From assembly GCF_009805705.1 (NCBI RefSeq), contig NZ_VSMB01000003.1, positions 248,001-312,000 of the forward strand: a DNA stretch of 64,000 nucleotides. Reading direction: 5' to 3'. The DNA comes from Ruania rhizosphaerae. Lineage in GTDB: Bacteria; Actinomycetota; Actinomycetes; Actinomycetales; Beutenbergiaceae. Positions 15,760 to 23,948 of the stretch are shown here, one piece after another. The notes beneath the pieces were generated by a model that saw only the letters and a program-made list of their open reading frames with translations, was not told where the DNA came from and did not search any database. The translations under genes were made by a program, and so were the position numbers. How positions within the stretch are numbered: the stretch's first letter is position 1; each line of letters begins with the position of its first letter.

Positions 15760-18282
15760 ATGCAGCTCACCCGCCGTCACGTCCTGTCCATGATTCCCGC
15801 CGCAGGTCTGCTGACCGTCGGCGCCCCGCTGCTCGCACACGCCGAGACGCCCGCCAACCGCGACCGCCTGCTTGCCAACACAGTCGCGATGCTGGCCGGC
15901 ACCGCCTCCTCGAACACGCGCCCCGAGGTGTCACCCAGAGTGGCGGCCATCGAATCCACGGCCCGGAGCCGGCTGGCGGACATGGCCGACGCCGGCGTCG
16001 GCGAGCTGTTCGCCGGCCGGCCGCTCGGCTCGAACGACACCAACCTGCGCCGCACCACCACCTCTCTCTACGAGATCGCCTTGGCGACTCGCACGCCAGG
16101 TTCTGGCCTGGTGGACGATGTCGCCATCCAACGCCAGGTGATCGACGGGCTCGCCTGGTTGCACGAGCACTACCTCGCCGATCATGACGCCGGCTACTAC
16201 GGCAACTGGTTCAACTGGGAGATCGGATTCCCGACAGATGTGACCCGTGCCTTCGTGCTGCTCGCCGACGAGGTCGCCGCCCACCGGCCCGACTTGGTGG
16301 CCACCTACGTGACCACGATGGATGCCTACCTGCGCGCCGGCGTCGACGGTGACGTGGACCTCGACTCCCGTTTCCACACCGGCGCGAATCTCGCCGACAT
16401 CACCACCAATCGGATCCTCCAGGGTGCGCTGATCGGTGACGAGGCGCGTATCACCAAGGCCATCGCAGACCAGGCCACGGTCTTCGCCACGATCGACCCG
16501 TACAACCTGCAGCACGGCGTGACCGACGGCTACTACGCGGACGGATCCTTCATCCAGCACCACTCGGTCGCGTACACGGGCTCCTACGGCAAGGGCCTGC
16601 TCACCCGGGTGGTGCAGACCGTCAAGATCCTCGACGGAGCGTCCCAGGCCAGCACCGCCGACCTGGTGGAGGTCGTCATCGGGTGGGTCCGGAACGGGTT
16701 CGCGCCGCTGATCTACGAGGGGTGGATGATGGAGGTGGTCAAGGGGCGTGCGGTGTCCCGGACCACCACCGGGTACACCGACGTTCGGGTGATCGCCGAG
16801 GCCATCGTGGATCTGTCCGGTTACGCACCCAGCGGTGATGCCCGCGAACTGGAGGCCTACGTCAAGCATCTCGACGGCGCCTCGCCCGAGAAGATCGACG
16901 CGAGCCGATTCGCTTCCCCCGTCAGTATCGCGCGGTTCGCGGAGATCGTCGGCGACGCCGAGATCGTGGCTGCCGACCTGAACGCGGACGAACGCAACGT
17001 CGCCTTCGATGCGATGGACCGGACGGTGCACCGCCGCCCCGGGTACGCCTTCGCCCTGGCGCGCAACTCGGACCGGATCAGCAAGTACGAGTACATGAAT
17101 GGGGAGAACCTGCTGCCCTGGTTCCAGGGAGACGGTGCCTATTACCTCTATCTCGCCGGCCTGGACCAGTCGGAGTGTTACGGCGTCGACTACTACACGA
17201 CCGTCTCGCCGTACCGCCTCGCGGGGGTGACCGCCCCGGTGGAGGAGCGCCGCAGCATTCCCGATCTCTACGGGGAGCGCTGGTACGAGAACCCGGACCA
17301 CCCGCTCGAGTTCTACTCCTCCTCGGAATCCCAGAACACCTACGTCTACTTCCCACGCGGGACGAACGTTCATTCCGGCGGCGCCACGCTGGGCACGCTC
17401 GGCGCGGTCGGTATGGTGCTCTCCGACGACGTCGGCTACCGGGACAAACAGGAGGGCATCCTCCCGGAGGACTTCGTCGTCTACCAGAACGCGAGCGCCA
17501 CCAAGTCCTGGTTCATGTTCGACGACGAGATCATCGCACTCGCGGCAGGGATCGACGGCCTCTCCGGGCGCGACGCTGTGACCACACTCGACTCCCGGAT
17601 CGCCGGAAGCGGCGACGATGTCCAGATCACCGGCGCGCAGCGCGACGGCACCGCATGGTCGGGCACGGGAGAAGCACCCCTCGCCTGGGTGCGCTATCTC
17701 AACGCGACCCGCGGTGCCGCCGTCGGGTACGTCCTGCTGGACGATCAGGACGTGGACGTAACGCTCGACCGAGTCACGCGCAGTAGGCGGGCCATCCGGC
17801 TCTCCAACCCCAACACCCAGGTGACCAAGCAGGTATTCGGCCTCAGCGTGGAACACCCTGCCGGTGCCGGACCCGCATCGCTTGCCTATGCCCTGGTACC
17901 GAACGCCGACGACGACACGATGGCTGCATACCCAGGCGAGCTCTCCGTGATCCGCAACAATCCGCGCGTGCAAGCCGTCAAGCACACCGGCCTCGGGGTA
18001 GTGGCCGCGAACGTGTTCGCCGACGGCACCCAGCAGGCAGAGCGACTGTCGATCGACGGCCCCGCATCTGTCATCGCGCGACGGCGCGACGGGGTTGTCG
18101 AGCTCTCCGTCTCCGACCCGACGATGCACCGCGAGACGGTCTCCGTGACTGTCCGCGGCCGTCCGCTGACTCTGGAGTCGGCCGATGACGGCGTCACGGT
18201 CAGTCGCGTACCAGGCGGGACCATGGTCACCGCCGAGACGCATCACGCCTACGGCAAGAGCTTCACTGTCACGCTGACCTGA
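15760..18282 (+). CDS. secreted polysaccharide lyase family 8 (hyaluronate/chondroitin/xanthan lyase type)
   Basis: An 840-residue PL8 enzyme, which cleaves uronic-acid polysaccharides by beta-elimination. Counting from ATG 15760, the catalytic set is recognisable: Asn210 in TGANLADIT, His267 and Tyr276 in FIQHHSVAYTGSYG (spacing of nine, as in known PL8 enzymes). GNWFNWEIG (substrate-cleft aromatics) and YEYMNGENLLPWFQGDG are also diagnostic. The N-terminus MQLTRRHVLSMIPAAG is a twin-arginine-like signal peptide ending near AHA-ET. ATG 15712 would add 16 residues. No transporter or glycosidase for the products lies alongside. It is the first gene of the block that separates glnE from glnA1. 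The exact substrate cannot be told from sequence. Confidence 0.88.
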   Translation: MQLTRRHVLSMIPAAGLLTVGAPLLAHAETPANRDRLLANTVAMLAGTASSNTRPEVSPRVAAIESTARSRLADMADAGVGELFAGRPLGSNDTNLRRTTTSLYEIALATRTPGSGLVDDVAIQRQVIDGLAWLHEHYLADHDAGYYGNWFNWEIGFPTDVTRAFVLLADEVAAHRPDLVATYVTTMDAYLRAGVDGDVDLDSRFHTGANLADITTNRILQGALIGDEARITKAIADQATVFATIDPYNLQHGVTDGYYADGSFIQHHSVAYTGSYGKGLLTRVVQTVKILDGASQASTADLVEVVIGWVRNGFAPLIYEGWMMEVVKGRAVSRTTTGYTDVRVIAEAIVDLSGYAPSGDARELEAYVKHLDGASPEKIDASRFASPVSIARFAEIVGDAEIVAADLNADERNVAFDAMDRTVHRRPGYAFALARNSDRISKYEYMNGENLLPWFQGDGAYYLYLAGLDQSECYGVDYYTTVSPYRLAGVTAPVEERRSIPDLYGERWYENPDHPLEFYSSSESQNTYVYFPRGTNVHSGGATLGTLGAVGMVLSDDVGYRDKQEGILPEDFVVYQNASATKSWFMFDDEIIALAAGIDGLSGRDAVTTLDSRIAGSGDDVQITGAQRDGTAWSGTGEAPLAWVRYLNATRGAAVGYVLLDDQDVDVTLDRVTRSRRAIRLSNPNTQVTKQVFGLSVEHPAGAGPASLAYALVPNADDDTMAAYPGELSVIRNNPRVQAVKHTGLGVVAANVFADGTQQAERLSIDGPASVIARRRDGVVELSVSDPTMHRETVSVTVRGRPLTLESADDGVTVSRVPGGTMVTAETHHAYGKSFTVTLT

Positions 18283-18288
18283 CACCGT

Positions 18289-18328
18289 GGCCTGAGCCGA
18301 GAGGGCAGCCGCACTCGTGGCTCAGGCC
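18289..18328. terminator. bidirectional hairpin terminator between PL8 and lysR
   Basis: GGCCTGAGCC (18289-18298) pairs perfectly with GGCTCAGGCC (18319-18328) and is followed by TTATT. It lies between convergent genes. Confidence 0.65.
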
Positions 18329-18347
18329 TTATTCGCGCAGTTCCAGT

Positions 18348-19244
18348 CTATTCGCGAGGCACGGTGGCGGTGAGTTGTGCGATGAGCGCTTCGACGGGGC
18401 GCGGCGGGGTTCGGTCGCTGGTCAGCAGCAGGATGTCGCGATGCATCTCTGGGTCCAGTCTGCGGTAGACGACGCCTGGGGCTTCGGGCTGCGGCGTCGC
18501 AGTGGGAACGCAGGCGACGGCGAGGCCCGCTCGGACGAGCGCTAGCTGAGTATGGTGGTCGGCGACGAAATGCCGGATGTCGAGCTCGATACCGCTCATC
18601 CGGGCGATCTGCGTGAGTGATCGGTGTTCGTCGGAGCCACGGGCGCACGTGCACCAGATCTCTGTCGCCAGATCGGTGAGGTCGAGCTGCGTTCTCTCAT
18701 GCAACCGATGGTGCTCGGGCAGGGCGATCCACGCGGACTCTCTGGCCAGTGGCCGGGCAGAGACTCCGGCGGGAAGTCTCACCGGCGACGGGCTCCAGGA
18801 TTCGGCGAGCACCAGATCCAGGTGGCCATCGGCCAGTCGGTCGAGATGCCACGCCGTCTCGCCATCTTCGACGCGCAGCTCCACACGAGGGTGGAGGCGT
18901 TCGAACTCGGCCAGCTCCTCCGCGAGGGAGGTGCGGAGGATGGAGGCGAGCGCGCCAATGCAGATGCGGCCGACCAGTTCATCGCCCTGATGCAGATCGT
19001 TCTCGGCCCGCACCATCAGCGCTGCGACCTGCGCGGCGTAGCCGGCCAGGACCCGCCCCTCACGCGTGAGCCGGACACCACGCCCGTCGGGAGCGACCAC
19101 GCGGATGCCCGCTTCGGCGTCGATCCGGCGCAGCTGCTGCGACACTGCCGGGCCGGTCATATGCAACAGCTCTGCTGCTCGCGTCACCGAACCGGTACGG
19201 GCGACCGCATCCAGGACGCGTAGTCGATTCCAGTCCATATTCAT
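18348..19244 (-). CDS. LysR-family transcriptional regulator
   Basis: A 298-residue LysR-type regulator. The N-terminal winged helix-turn-helix covers about residues 4-63 (LRVLDAVARTGSVTRAAELL, then GPAVSQQLRRIDAEAG), followed by a linker helix and a periplasmic-binding-protein-like effector domain. The effector domain has a cysteine pair in IWCTCARGSDEHRS, which might bind an effector or metal, but this is speculative. It is divergent from an EamA transporter across 72 nt that hold a LysR-type T-N11-A palindrome, so it most likely controls that transporter and itself. The ATG at 19244 is chosen because MNMDWNRL directly begins the first helix. Confidence 0.92.
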   Translation of the reverse strand: MNMDWNRLRVLDAVARTGSVTRAAELLHMTGPAVSQQLRRIDAEAGIRVVAPDGRGVRLTREGRVLAGYAAQVAALMVRAENDLHQGDELVGRICIGALASILRTSLAEELAEFERLHPRVELRVEDGETAWHLDRLADGHLDLVLAESWSPSPVRLPAGVSARPLARESAWIALPEHHRLHERTQLDLTDLATEIWCTCARGSDEHRSLTQIARMSGIELDIRHFVADHHTQLALVRAGLAVACVPTATPQPEAPGVVYRRLDPEMHRDILLLTSDRTPPRPVEALIAQLTATVPRE

Positions 19245-19252
19245 ACGCCAGG

Positions 19253-19275
19253 CTTATCACTATCAAGTAGATAAG
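19253..19275. promoter_or_regulatory. LysR-type operator palindrome
   Basis: CTTATC (19253-19258) and GATAAG (19270-19275) form perfect 6-bp arms around an 11-bp centre. This contains the T-N11-A spacing typical of LysR binding sites and lies between the regulator and transporter starts. Confidence 0.6.
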
Positions 19276-19304
19276 AGAAGTAGTGCTAATTGGTATCGGG
19301 TGCA

Positions 19305-19316
19305 TACCGTCCAGTC
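19305..19316 (+). promoter_or_regulatory. leaderless-type promoter of the EamA transporter
   Basis: TACCGT at 19305-19310, then 6 nt, then ATG 19317. The LysR palindrome is centred about 43 bp upstream of the box, a usual position for activation. Confidence 0.5.
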
Positions 19317-20390
19317 ATGGAGACCCGTGAACCCGCCTGTTCCGATCATGCTCGCTCTCGGCTGCTCGCATCGTCGTCGGTGCTCGCCGGAGCTCTGTGC
19401 CTGTCGGTGTCGGCGATCCTGGTGAAACTCGCGGGCGTGGATGCTGCGACCACCGCGATGCTGCGCTGCGCGATCGCCGTCGTCGTGCTCGTGCCCCTGG
19501 CGCTGGGCGAGCGCGCTCGGCGTGGCCGATTGTCGTGGCGTGGTGTCGGCGGGGCAATCGCGGCCGGGGTCGCGCTGGGGGTCGATTACGCGGCCTGGAC
19601 CGCGGCGATCTATGAGGTCGGCGCGGGCATCAGCACCGTGCTGATCAACGTGCAGGTGATCGTGCTGCCATTGCTCGCGCTCGTCGTCGACCGGGAACGA
19701 GTCACGGTGCGATTCCTCTGGGCGCTGCCGTTGATGCTGCTCGGGATCAGCTTGGTCGGTGGCCTTTGGGGCACCGCCACTCCACGCGGACAAGCCGTCA
19801 CCGGCACGCTCCTGGGGCTACTGGCCGGGCTCGGATACGGGATCTACCTGTTCCTCACTCGTCGCGCCACCAAGCGGGAACCGGGGCGCATGATCCAGCC
19901 GCTGGCATGGGCGACCGCCTCAGCCGCCGGGACAACTATGATCATCGCTCTCGTCTCCGGCGGACTCCGTCTGGCGGGCATCAGTGCTCGCTCCTGGGTG
20001 CTGCTGGTCGTCCTCGCGGTGCTCGGGCAGGTCGTCGCATGGCTGCTGATCCACCACGGCAGCATTCGACTCGAACCTGTCACGACCGCAGCACTGCTCC
20101 TGATCCAGCCGGTGCTCGCGCTCGGCCTCTCCGCCATCACCCTCGCCGAGCATCCGACGCCGCTCCAACTCCTTGGAGCGGTCATCGTCGTCATCGCCGT
20201 CGCCCTAGCGAACGGACTCCTGAGCAGGCTCAGGAACGTCAGAGACCACGGTTCTCGGCCGACCCGACCCGGCGGCGTCAGTCCCGGCGCTGAACACACC
20301 GGAGCTTCACGCCGCTACCCAGGAGGACAGGACCCCGCAGACCGCAGGACGTGCGAGTCCCCGGACCCACAAAGATCCGGGGGAGTCTGA
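19317..20390 (+). CDS. EamA/DMT-family transporter
   Basis: A 357-residue membrane protein with about ten hydrophobic segments arranged as two EamA repeats of five, the fold of drug/metabolite exporters such as RhtA and YdcZ relatives. The second repeat ends with GAVIVVIAVALANGLL; after it comes an unusually long hydrophilic tail of about 55 residues rich in Arg, Pro and Gly, with no recognisable domain. ATG 19317 is favoured by the -10-like box 6 nt upstream; a TTG nine codons earlier is less likely. The divergent LysR gene is its probable regulator. The substrate is unknown; amino acids or small metabolites are typical of the family. Confidence 0.88.
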   Translation: METREPACSDHARSRLLASSSVLAGALCLSVSAILVKLAGVDAATTAMLRCAIAVVVLVPLALGERARRGRLSWRGVGGAIAAGVALGVDYAAWTAAIYEVGAGISTVLINVQVIVLPLLALVVDRERVTVRFLWALPLMLLGISLVGGLWGTATPRGQAVTGTLLGLLAGLGYGIYLFLTRRATKREPGRMIQPLAWATASAAGTTMIIALVSGGLRLAGISARSWVLLVVLAVLGQVVAWLLIHHGSIRLEPVTTAALLLIQPVLALGLSAITLAEHPTPLQLLGAVIVVIAVALANGLLSRLRNVRDHGSRPTRPGGVSPGAEHTGASRRYPGGQDPADRRTCESPDPQRSGGV

Positions 20391-20471
20391 CCACAGTTGA
20401 AACGCAGGACGCCTCCCACCGGAGTTGCGGGCCCGGTAGTGCGGCGCCAGGCGATCGAGGGAACCGTCTTC

Positions 20472-20533
20472 GCGCAACAAAGGGTTGCGCACCGTCGCGA
20501 TGCCTTCTACAGTTATGCGCAACCAAAGGTTGC
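20472..20533 (+). promoter_or_regulatory. ArsR-controlled promoter: two matching operators around -35/-10
   Basis: Two 15-bp inverted repeats share the pattern GCAACNAARGGTTGC: GCAACAAAGGGTTGC at 20474-20488 (arms extend to GCGCAAC/GTTGCGC, 20472-20490) and GCAACCAAAGGTTGC at 20519-20533. Their centres are 45 bp apart. TTGCGC (20485-20490) and TACAGT (20508-20513), exactly 17 nt apart, make a plausible promoter. Operator 1 covers the -35 and operator 2 covers the predicted start of transcription. Confidence 0.65.
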
Positions 20534-20548
20534 TTAGTGGAGGTTGTC

Positions 20549-20998
20549 GTGGAATTCGGAACGTTGGAGCGTGAGATCCGCATCGAGGCGGCACCGGAGA
20601 TCGTGTTCGATGTGGTGAGTCGTCCCGAGCACATCAAGATGTGGTGGCCCGACGACGCATCGTTCGACCCGGTGCCCGGTGAGATGGGCGAACTGGTCTG
20701 GGGTGACCGCGACAAGGTGGCCCCGATCAAGGTGGTCGATGTCGATCCGCCCCGGAGGTTCGCGTTCCGATGGGTCGCTCCCGATGGTCAGGATCCTGAC
20801 GCGGACAACTCACTCCTGGTCACGATCGAACTCGAACCGTCCGGTGACGGCACGATCCTGCGGCTGACCGAGACCGGCTGGCGGGAGAAGGGCTGGGAAG
20901 CCGCGGTGCTCGAGGAGGCGTTCCACGATCACGAGCGCGGCTGGGACTTGTTCCTGCCCAGACTGCGGAACTACGCACCGTCGGTGGTGCCGCGGTGA
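20549..20998 (+). CDS. SRPBCC (AHSA1-like) family protein
   Basis: A 149-residue START/Bet v 1-fold protein of the AHSA1-like group. Visible landmarks are the opening LEREIRIEAAPEIVFDVVS, the DPPRRFAFRW strand, the TIELEPSGDGTILRLTETGW strand pair and a long C-terminal helix. Such proteins have a hydrophobic ligand pocket, and the ligand is unknown here. GTG 20549 is chosen over GTG 20537 because GGAGG ends five bases before it. Its stop overlaps the ArsR start as GTGA. SRPBCC/ArsR pairs are common, self-regulated two-gene operons; the operators found just upstream fit this. Confidence 0.85.
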   Translation: MEFGTLEREIRIEAAPEIVFDVVSRPEHIKMWWPDDASFDPVPGEMGELVWGDRDKVAPIKVVDVDPPRRFAFRWVAPDGQDPDADNSLLVTIELEPSGDGTILRLTETGWREKGWEAAVLEEAFHDHERGWDLFLPRLRNYAPSVVPR

Positions 20999-21333
20999 CC
21001 GCGATCGTGGACGACGAGCTCTGGTCGGCGATCGGCGACCCGACCCGTCGTCGGCTGCTTGATCTGTTGCTCGTGGACGGAGTCGGTACGCCGACCAGCC
21101 TCAGTGACCGTCTCCCGATCTCGCGCCAAGCGGTTGCCAAGCACCTGGGCGTCCTGGATCGTGCCGGCCTCGTGCAAGCGACCTCGATGGGGCGTGAGCG
21201 CCGGTACGAGCTCGACGCGGGGCAGTTCGCCCGTGCGGTGCGGCAACTGAACGCCGTCGGCGAGACCTGGGATTCCCGGCTCAACCGGATCAAGCGCCTC
21301 GCGGAACAGATCCAGCGGCAGCAGGAGGGCTGA
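20995..21333 (+). CDS. ArsR/SmtB-family winged-helix repressor
   Basis: A 112-residue dimeric winged-helix regulator: LWSAIGDPTRRRLLDLLL, then the recognition helix region RLPISRQAVAKHLGVL and the wing MGRERRYEL. It lacks the cysteine metal-sensing motif of true ArsR/SmtB sensors (no ELCVCDL-type segment; I see no cysteine at all), so it belongs to the non-metal branch usually paired with SRPBCC proteins. GTG 20995 overlaps the SRPBCC stop by 4 nt. Two matching 15-bp palindromes at the operon promoter are the natural binding sites, so negative autoregulation is expected. Confidence 0.9.
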   Translation: MTAIVDDELWSAIGDPTRRRLLDLLLVDGVGTPTSLSDRLPISRQAVAKHLGVLDRAGLVQATSMGRERRYELDAGQFARAVRQLNAVGETWDSRLNRIKRLAEQIQRQQEG

Positions 21334-21377
21334 CCACCAGTTGCCGGAGGGGATCCGGCAAGTCTCCTCAGCCGCAT

Positions 21378-21407
21378 GTCGACATCGGTCGACATGCGTC
21401 GACATGC
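21378..21407 (+). repeat. three tandem 10-bp repeats upstream of the SDR gene
   Basis: Three head-to-tail decamers: GTCGACATCG (21378-21387), then GTCGACATGC twice (21388-21397, 21398-21407). Each holds the palindrome GTCGAC. The 10-bp period puts copies on one face of the helix, 57 nt before the SDR start. Confidence 0.7.
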
Positions 21408-21463
21408 GGACGTGCGGTCGACCGCACCCACTCGAAACACCACTCACCTACCGGAGGACATGC

Positions 21464-22276
21464 ATGAACGGGAAGCTGCTCGCGAACAAGAACGCTGTGA
21501 TCTACGGTGGTGGGGGCGCCATCGGCGGCACCATCGCACGGACATTCGCCCGGGAAGGCGCAAGAGTCTTCCTCGCCGGTCGAACGCAGCCGAAGCTCGA
21601 CGCCGTGGCCCGTGACATCGCCGCCACTGGCGCAACCGTCGAGACCGCGCAACTCGATGCATTCGATGAGGAAGCCATCAACGAGCACGCCGATGCTGTC
21701 GCGAGGGCGGCCGGCGGCATCGACATCGCTCTCAACGCGGTGAGCGTGATCCACGACCAGGGAACGATGCTGGCGGACCTCTCGCTGGAGGAGTTCATGC
21801 GGCCGGTCAATGCCTTCCTGCGGACGCTGTTCCTCACCAGCAAGGCGGTGTCCCGCCATATGGGGCACGAGCGTCCCGGTGTGATCCTGAACCTGTCCGA
21901 GCCCGGCGCCAAGTTGGCCGTGGGCGGCATCCTGGGGCACGGCGTCAGCGCGGCGGGCAAGGAGGCCTTCTCGCGGCTCCTGGCCGCGGAGTTGGCATCC
22001 AGCAACATCAGGGTCGTCACCATCCGTCCCCACGCCGTCGTCGATGCGCCGGCAGCGGGCTCCTACACCACGGACCTGTTCAAGCAATCCGCAGCAGCGG
22101 CCGGGCTGTCCTCGGTCCAGGAGTTCCTCGAGGTCGGGCTGGCGCAGAGCACGCTCTTGCAACGGCTGCCCACCCTCGCCGAGGTCGCCGAGACCGCAGC
22201 ATTCCTGGCCTCCGACCGCGCTGGTGCGATGACCGGAACTGTCGCCAACCTGTCGGCGGGTGCACTCGTCGACTGA
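21464..22276 (+). CDS. atypical short-chain dehydrogenase/reductase lacking the catalytic Tyr
   Basis: A 270-residue Rossmann-fold protein of the SDR superfamily. The cofactor loop is altered, YGGGGAIGG (residues 14-22) instead of TGxxxGIG, and the NNAG motif reads NAVS (residues 91-94). Where the active-site YxxxK should be, the protein has Ser162-AAG-Lys166, so the proton-donating tyrosine is absent; Ser145 in ILNLS may be the usual serine. It ends like other SDRs with MTGTVANLSAGALVD. ATG 21464 has GGAGGA five bases upstream; another ATG at 21460 is out of frame. It follows the arsR gene by 130 nt and may have its own promoter near the 10-bp repeats. Catalysis is doubtful; a binding or altered-chemistry role is possible. 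Confidence 0.85.
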   Translation: MNGKLLANKNAVIYGGGGAIGGTIARTFAREGARVFLAGRTQPKLDAVARDIAATGATVETAQLDAFDEEAINEHADAVARAAGGIDIALNAVSVIHDQGTMLADLSLEEFMRPVNAFLRTLFLTSKAVSRHMGHERPGVILNLSEPGAKLAVGGILGHGVSAAGKEAFSRLLAAELASSNIRVVTIRPHAVVDAPAAGSYTTDLFKQSAAAAGLSSVQEFLEVGLAQSTLLQRLPTLAEVAETAAFLASDRAGAMTGTVANLSAGALVD

Positions 22277-22367
22277 GCCTGCACCTTGTGCCCGGACACA
22301 ACTGGTGCCGGATCGCAACGGCGACGGTGCGATCGACCTGGGCGGGGGAGCACTGAGGCAGAGCAAC

Positions 22368-22430
22368 GAGAAACGGCCCCTGACGCTGGAGGACGTCGAA
22401 AGACGTTCTCCCAGGCCAGGGGCCGTTCTC
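22368..22430. terminator. bidirectional terminator between the SDR gene and glnA1
   Basis: GAGAAACGGCCCCTG (22368-22382) pairs with CAGGGGCCGTTCTC (22417-22430) with one bulge; an inner ACGTC/GACGT hairpin sits in the loop. It serves both converging genes. Confidence 0.7.
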
Positions 22431-22463
22431 GACCATTACTGACAGAGGGTGCGAACCCTCAGA

Positions 22464-23888
22464 TCACAGGTCGTAGTACAACTCGAACTCGTGCGGGTGC
22501 GGCCGCAGACGCACCGCGTCGACCTCGTTGGTGCGCTTGTAGTCGATCCACGTCTCGATGAGGTCCGGCGTGAACACGTCACCCTCGGTGAGGTAGTCGT
22601 GATCGGCCTCGAGAGCGTCGAGCACGCCCGTGAGGGAGTCCGGCACCTGTGCGATCTGTGCGTGCTCCTCCGGCGGGAGCTCGTAGAGGTCCTTGTCGAC
22701 CGGCTCCGGCGGCTCGATACGGTTCTTGATGCCGTCGATCCCGGCCATCAGCATCGCGGAGAACGCCAGGTACGGGTTCGACGAGGGATCCGGCACGCGG
22801 AACTCCACGCGCTTGGCCTTCGGCGAGGTTCCGGTGACCGGAATGCGGATGCAGGCAGAACGGTTCCGGGCCGAGTAGACGAGGTTGACCGGAGCCTCGA
22901 AGCCCGGCACCAGACGGTGGAAGGAGTTCAGCGACGGGTTCGTGAACGCCAGCAGCGACGGAGCGTGCGCGAGCAGACCGCCGATGTACCAGCGTGCGAG
23001 GTCCGAGAGTCCGCCGTAGCCGCGCTCGTCATAGAACAGCGGCTCGCCGTTCTTCCACAGCGACTGGTGGGAGTGCATGCCCGAACCGTTGTCGCCGAAG
23101 AGCGGCTTCGGCATGAAGGTGGCGGACTTTCCGGCCTCCCAGGCCACGTTCTTGATGATGTACTTGAACTTCATCAGATCGTCGGCGGCCGAGCGCAGGG
23201 TGTTGAACTTGTAGTTGATCTCCTGCTGACCGGCGGTGCCCACCTCGTGGTGCGCCCGCTCGACCTCGAGCCCGACCTCTTGCAGCTGCGTCACCATCGC
23301 ATCGCGCAGATCAGCGAACTGGTCGTTGGGGGAGACGGGGAAGTAGCCGCCCTTGTACCGGGTCTTGTACCCCAGGTTGCCGCCTTCTTCCTCACGGCCG
23401 GTGTTCCAGGCAGCCTCGTTGGAGTCGATGTAGTAGAACGACGAGTGCTGCGTTGTCTGGAATCGCACGTCATCGAAGACGTAGAACTCAGCCTCCGGGC
23501 CGAAGAACACGGTGTCGGCGATACCGGTCGAGGCGAGGTAGGCCTCGGCCTTGGCGGCGATGTTGCGGGGGTCGCGCGAGTACGGCTCATCCGTGAACGG
23601 GTCGACGATGGAGAAGTTCACCACCAACGTCTTCTGCTTGCGGAACGGGTCGATGAATGCGCTGGTCACGTCCGGCACGAGCTTCATGTCGGATTCGTGG
23701 ATCGCCTGGAAACCGCGGATCGACGAGCCGTCGAACATCAGGCCGTCCTTGAAAGCGTCCTCGTTGAACGCTTCCACCGGGATGTTGAAGTGCTGCATCA
23801 CCCCCGGCAGGTCGCAAAAGCGGACGTCAACGAACTTGACGTCCTGCTCCTTGGTGAAGGCGATGGCCTCCTCGGCACTACTGAACAT
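22464..23888 (-). CDS. glnA: type I glutamine synthetase, GlnA1
   Basis: The main 474-residue ammonia-assimilating enzyme. Recognised landmarks are [16 protein letters not shown] near the N-terminus, [15 protein letters not shown] with metal-binding glutamates, [19 protein letters not shown] and [16 protein letters not shown]. The adenylylation loop [11 protein letters not shown] is intact with Tyr402, making it the GlnE target. AAGGAGC lies five bases before ATG 23888. The leader region carries a four-part GlnR-type box at 23949-23986, implying nitrogen control of transcription on top of adenylylation. It ends toward the accessory block and shares a terminator with the SDR gene. Confidence 0.97.
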   Translation of the reverse strand: MFSSAEEAIAFTKEQDVKFVDVRFCDLPGVMQHFNIPVEAFNEDAFKDGLMFDGSSIRGFQAIHESDMKLVPDVTSAFIDPFRKQKTLVVNFSIVDPFTDEPYSRDPRNIAAKAEAYLASTGIADTVFFGPEAEFYVFDDVRFQTTQHSSFYYIDSNEAAWNTGREEEGGNLGYKTRYKGGYFPVSPNDQFADLRDAMVTQLQEVGLEVERAHHEVGTAGQQEINYKFNTLRSAADDLMKFKYIIKNVAWEAGKSATFMPKPLFGDNGSGMHSHQSLWKNGEPLFYDERGYGGLSDLARWYIGGLLAHAPSLLAFTNPSLNSFHRLVPGFEAPVNLVYSARNRSACIRIPVTGTSPKAKRVEFRVPDPSSNPYLAFSAMLMAGIDGIKNRIEPPEPVDKDLYELPPEEHAQIAQVPDSLTGVLDALEADHDYLTEGDVFTPDLIETWIDYKRTNEVDAVRLRPHPHEFELYYDL

Positions 23889-23948
23889 CCATTGCTCCTT
23901 GATGGTGGGACACTCGTCCGGTCAACGCCATCACGGTAGGCGGCGGGC

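Noticed and set aside
15931-18285. A 784-codon open frame on the minus strand opposite the PL8 lyase
   Set aside because: Complete antisense overlap with a gene holding all PL8 active-site motifs; low-complexity His/Arg/Gly-rich translation.
15674-22463. Genomic island of phage or transposon origin
   Set aside because: No integrase, transposase, tRNA, or flanking direct repeats; GC and codon use look like the surroundings by eye.
22449-23939. A 496-codon open frame on the plus strand opposite glnA1
   Set aside because: It is the shadow of glutamine synthetase; no start signal or domain.
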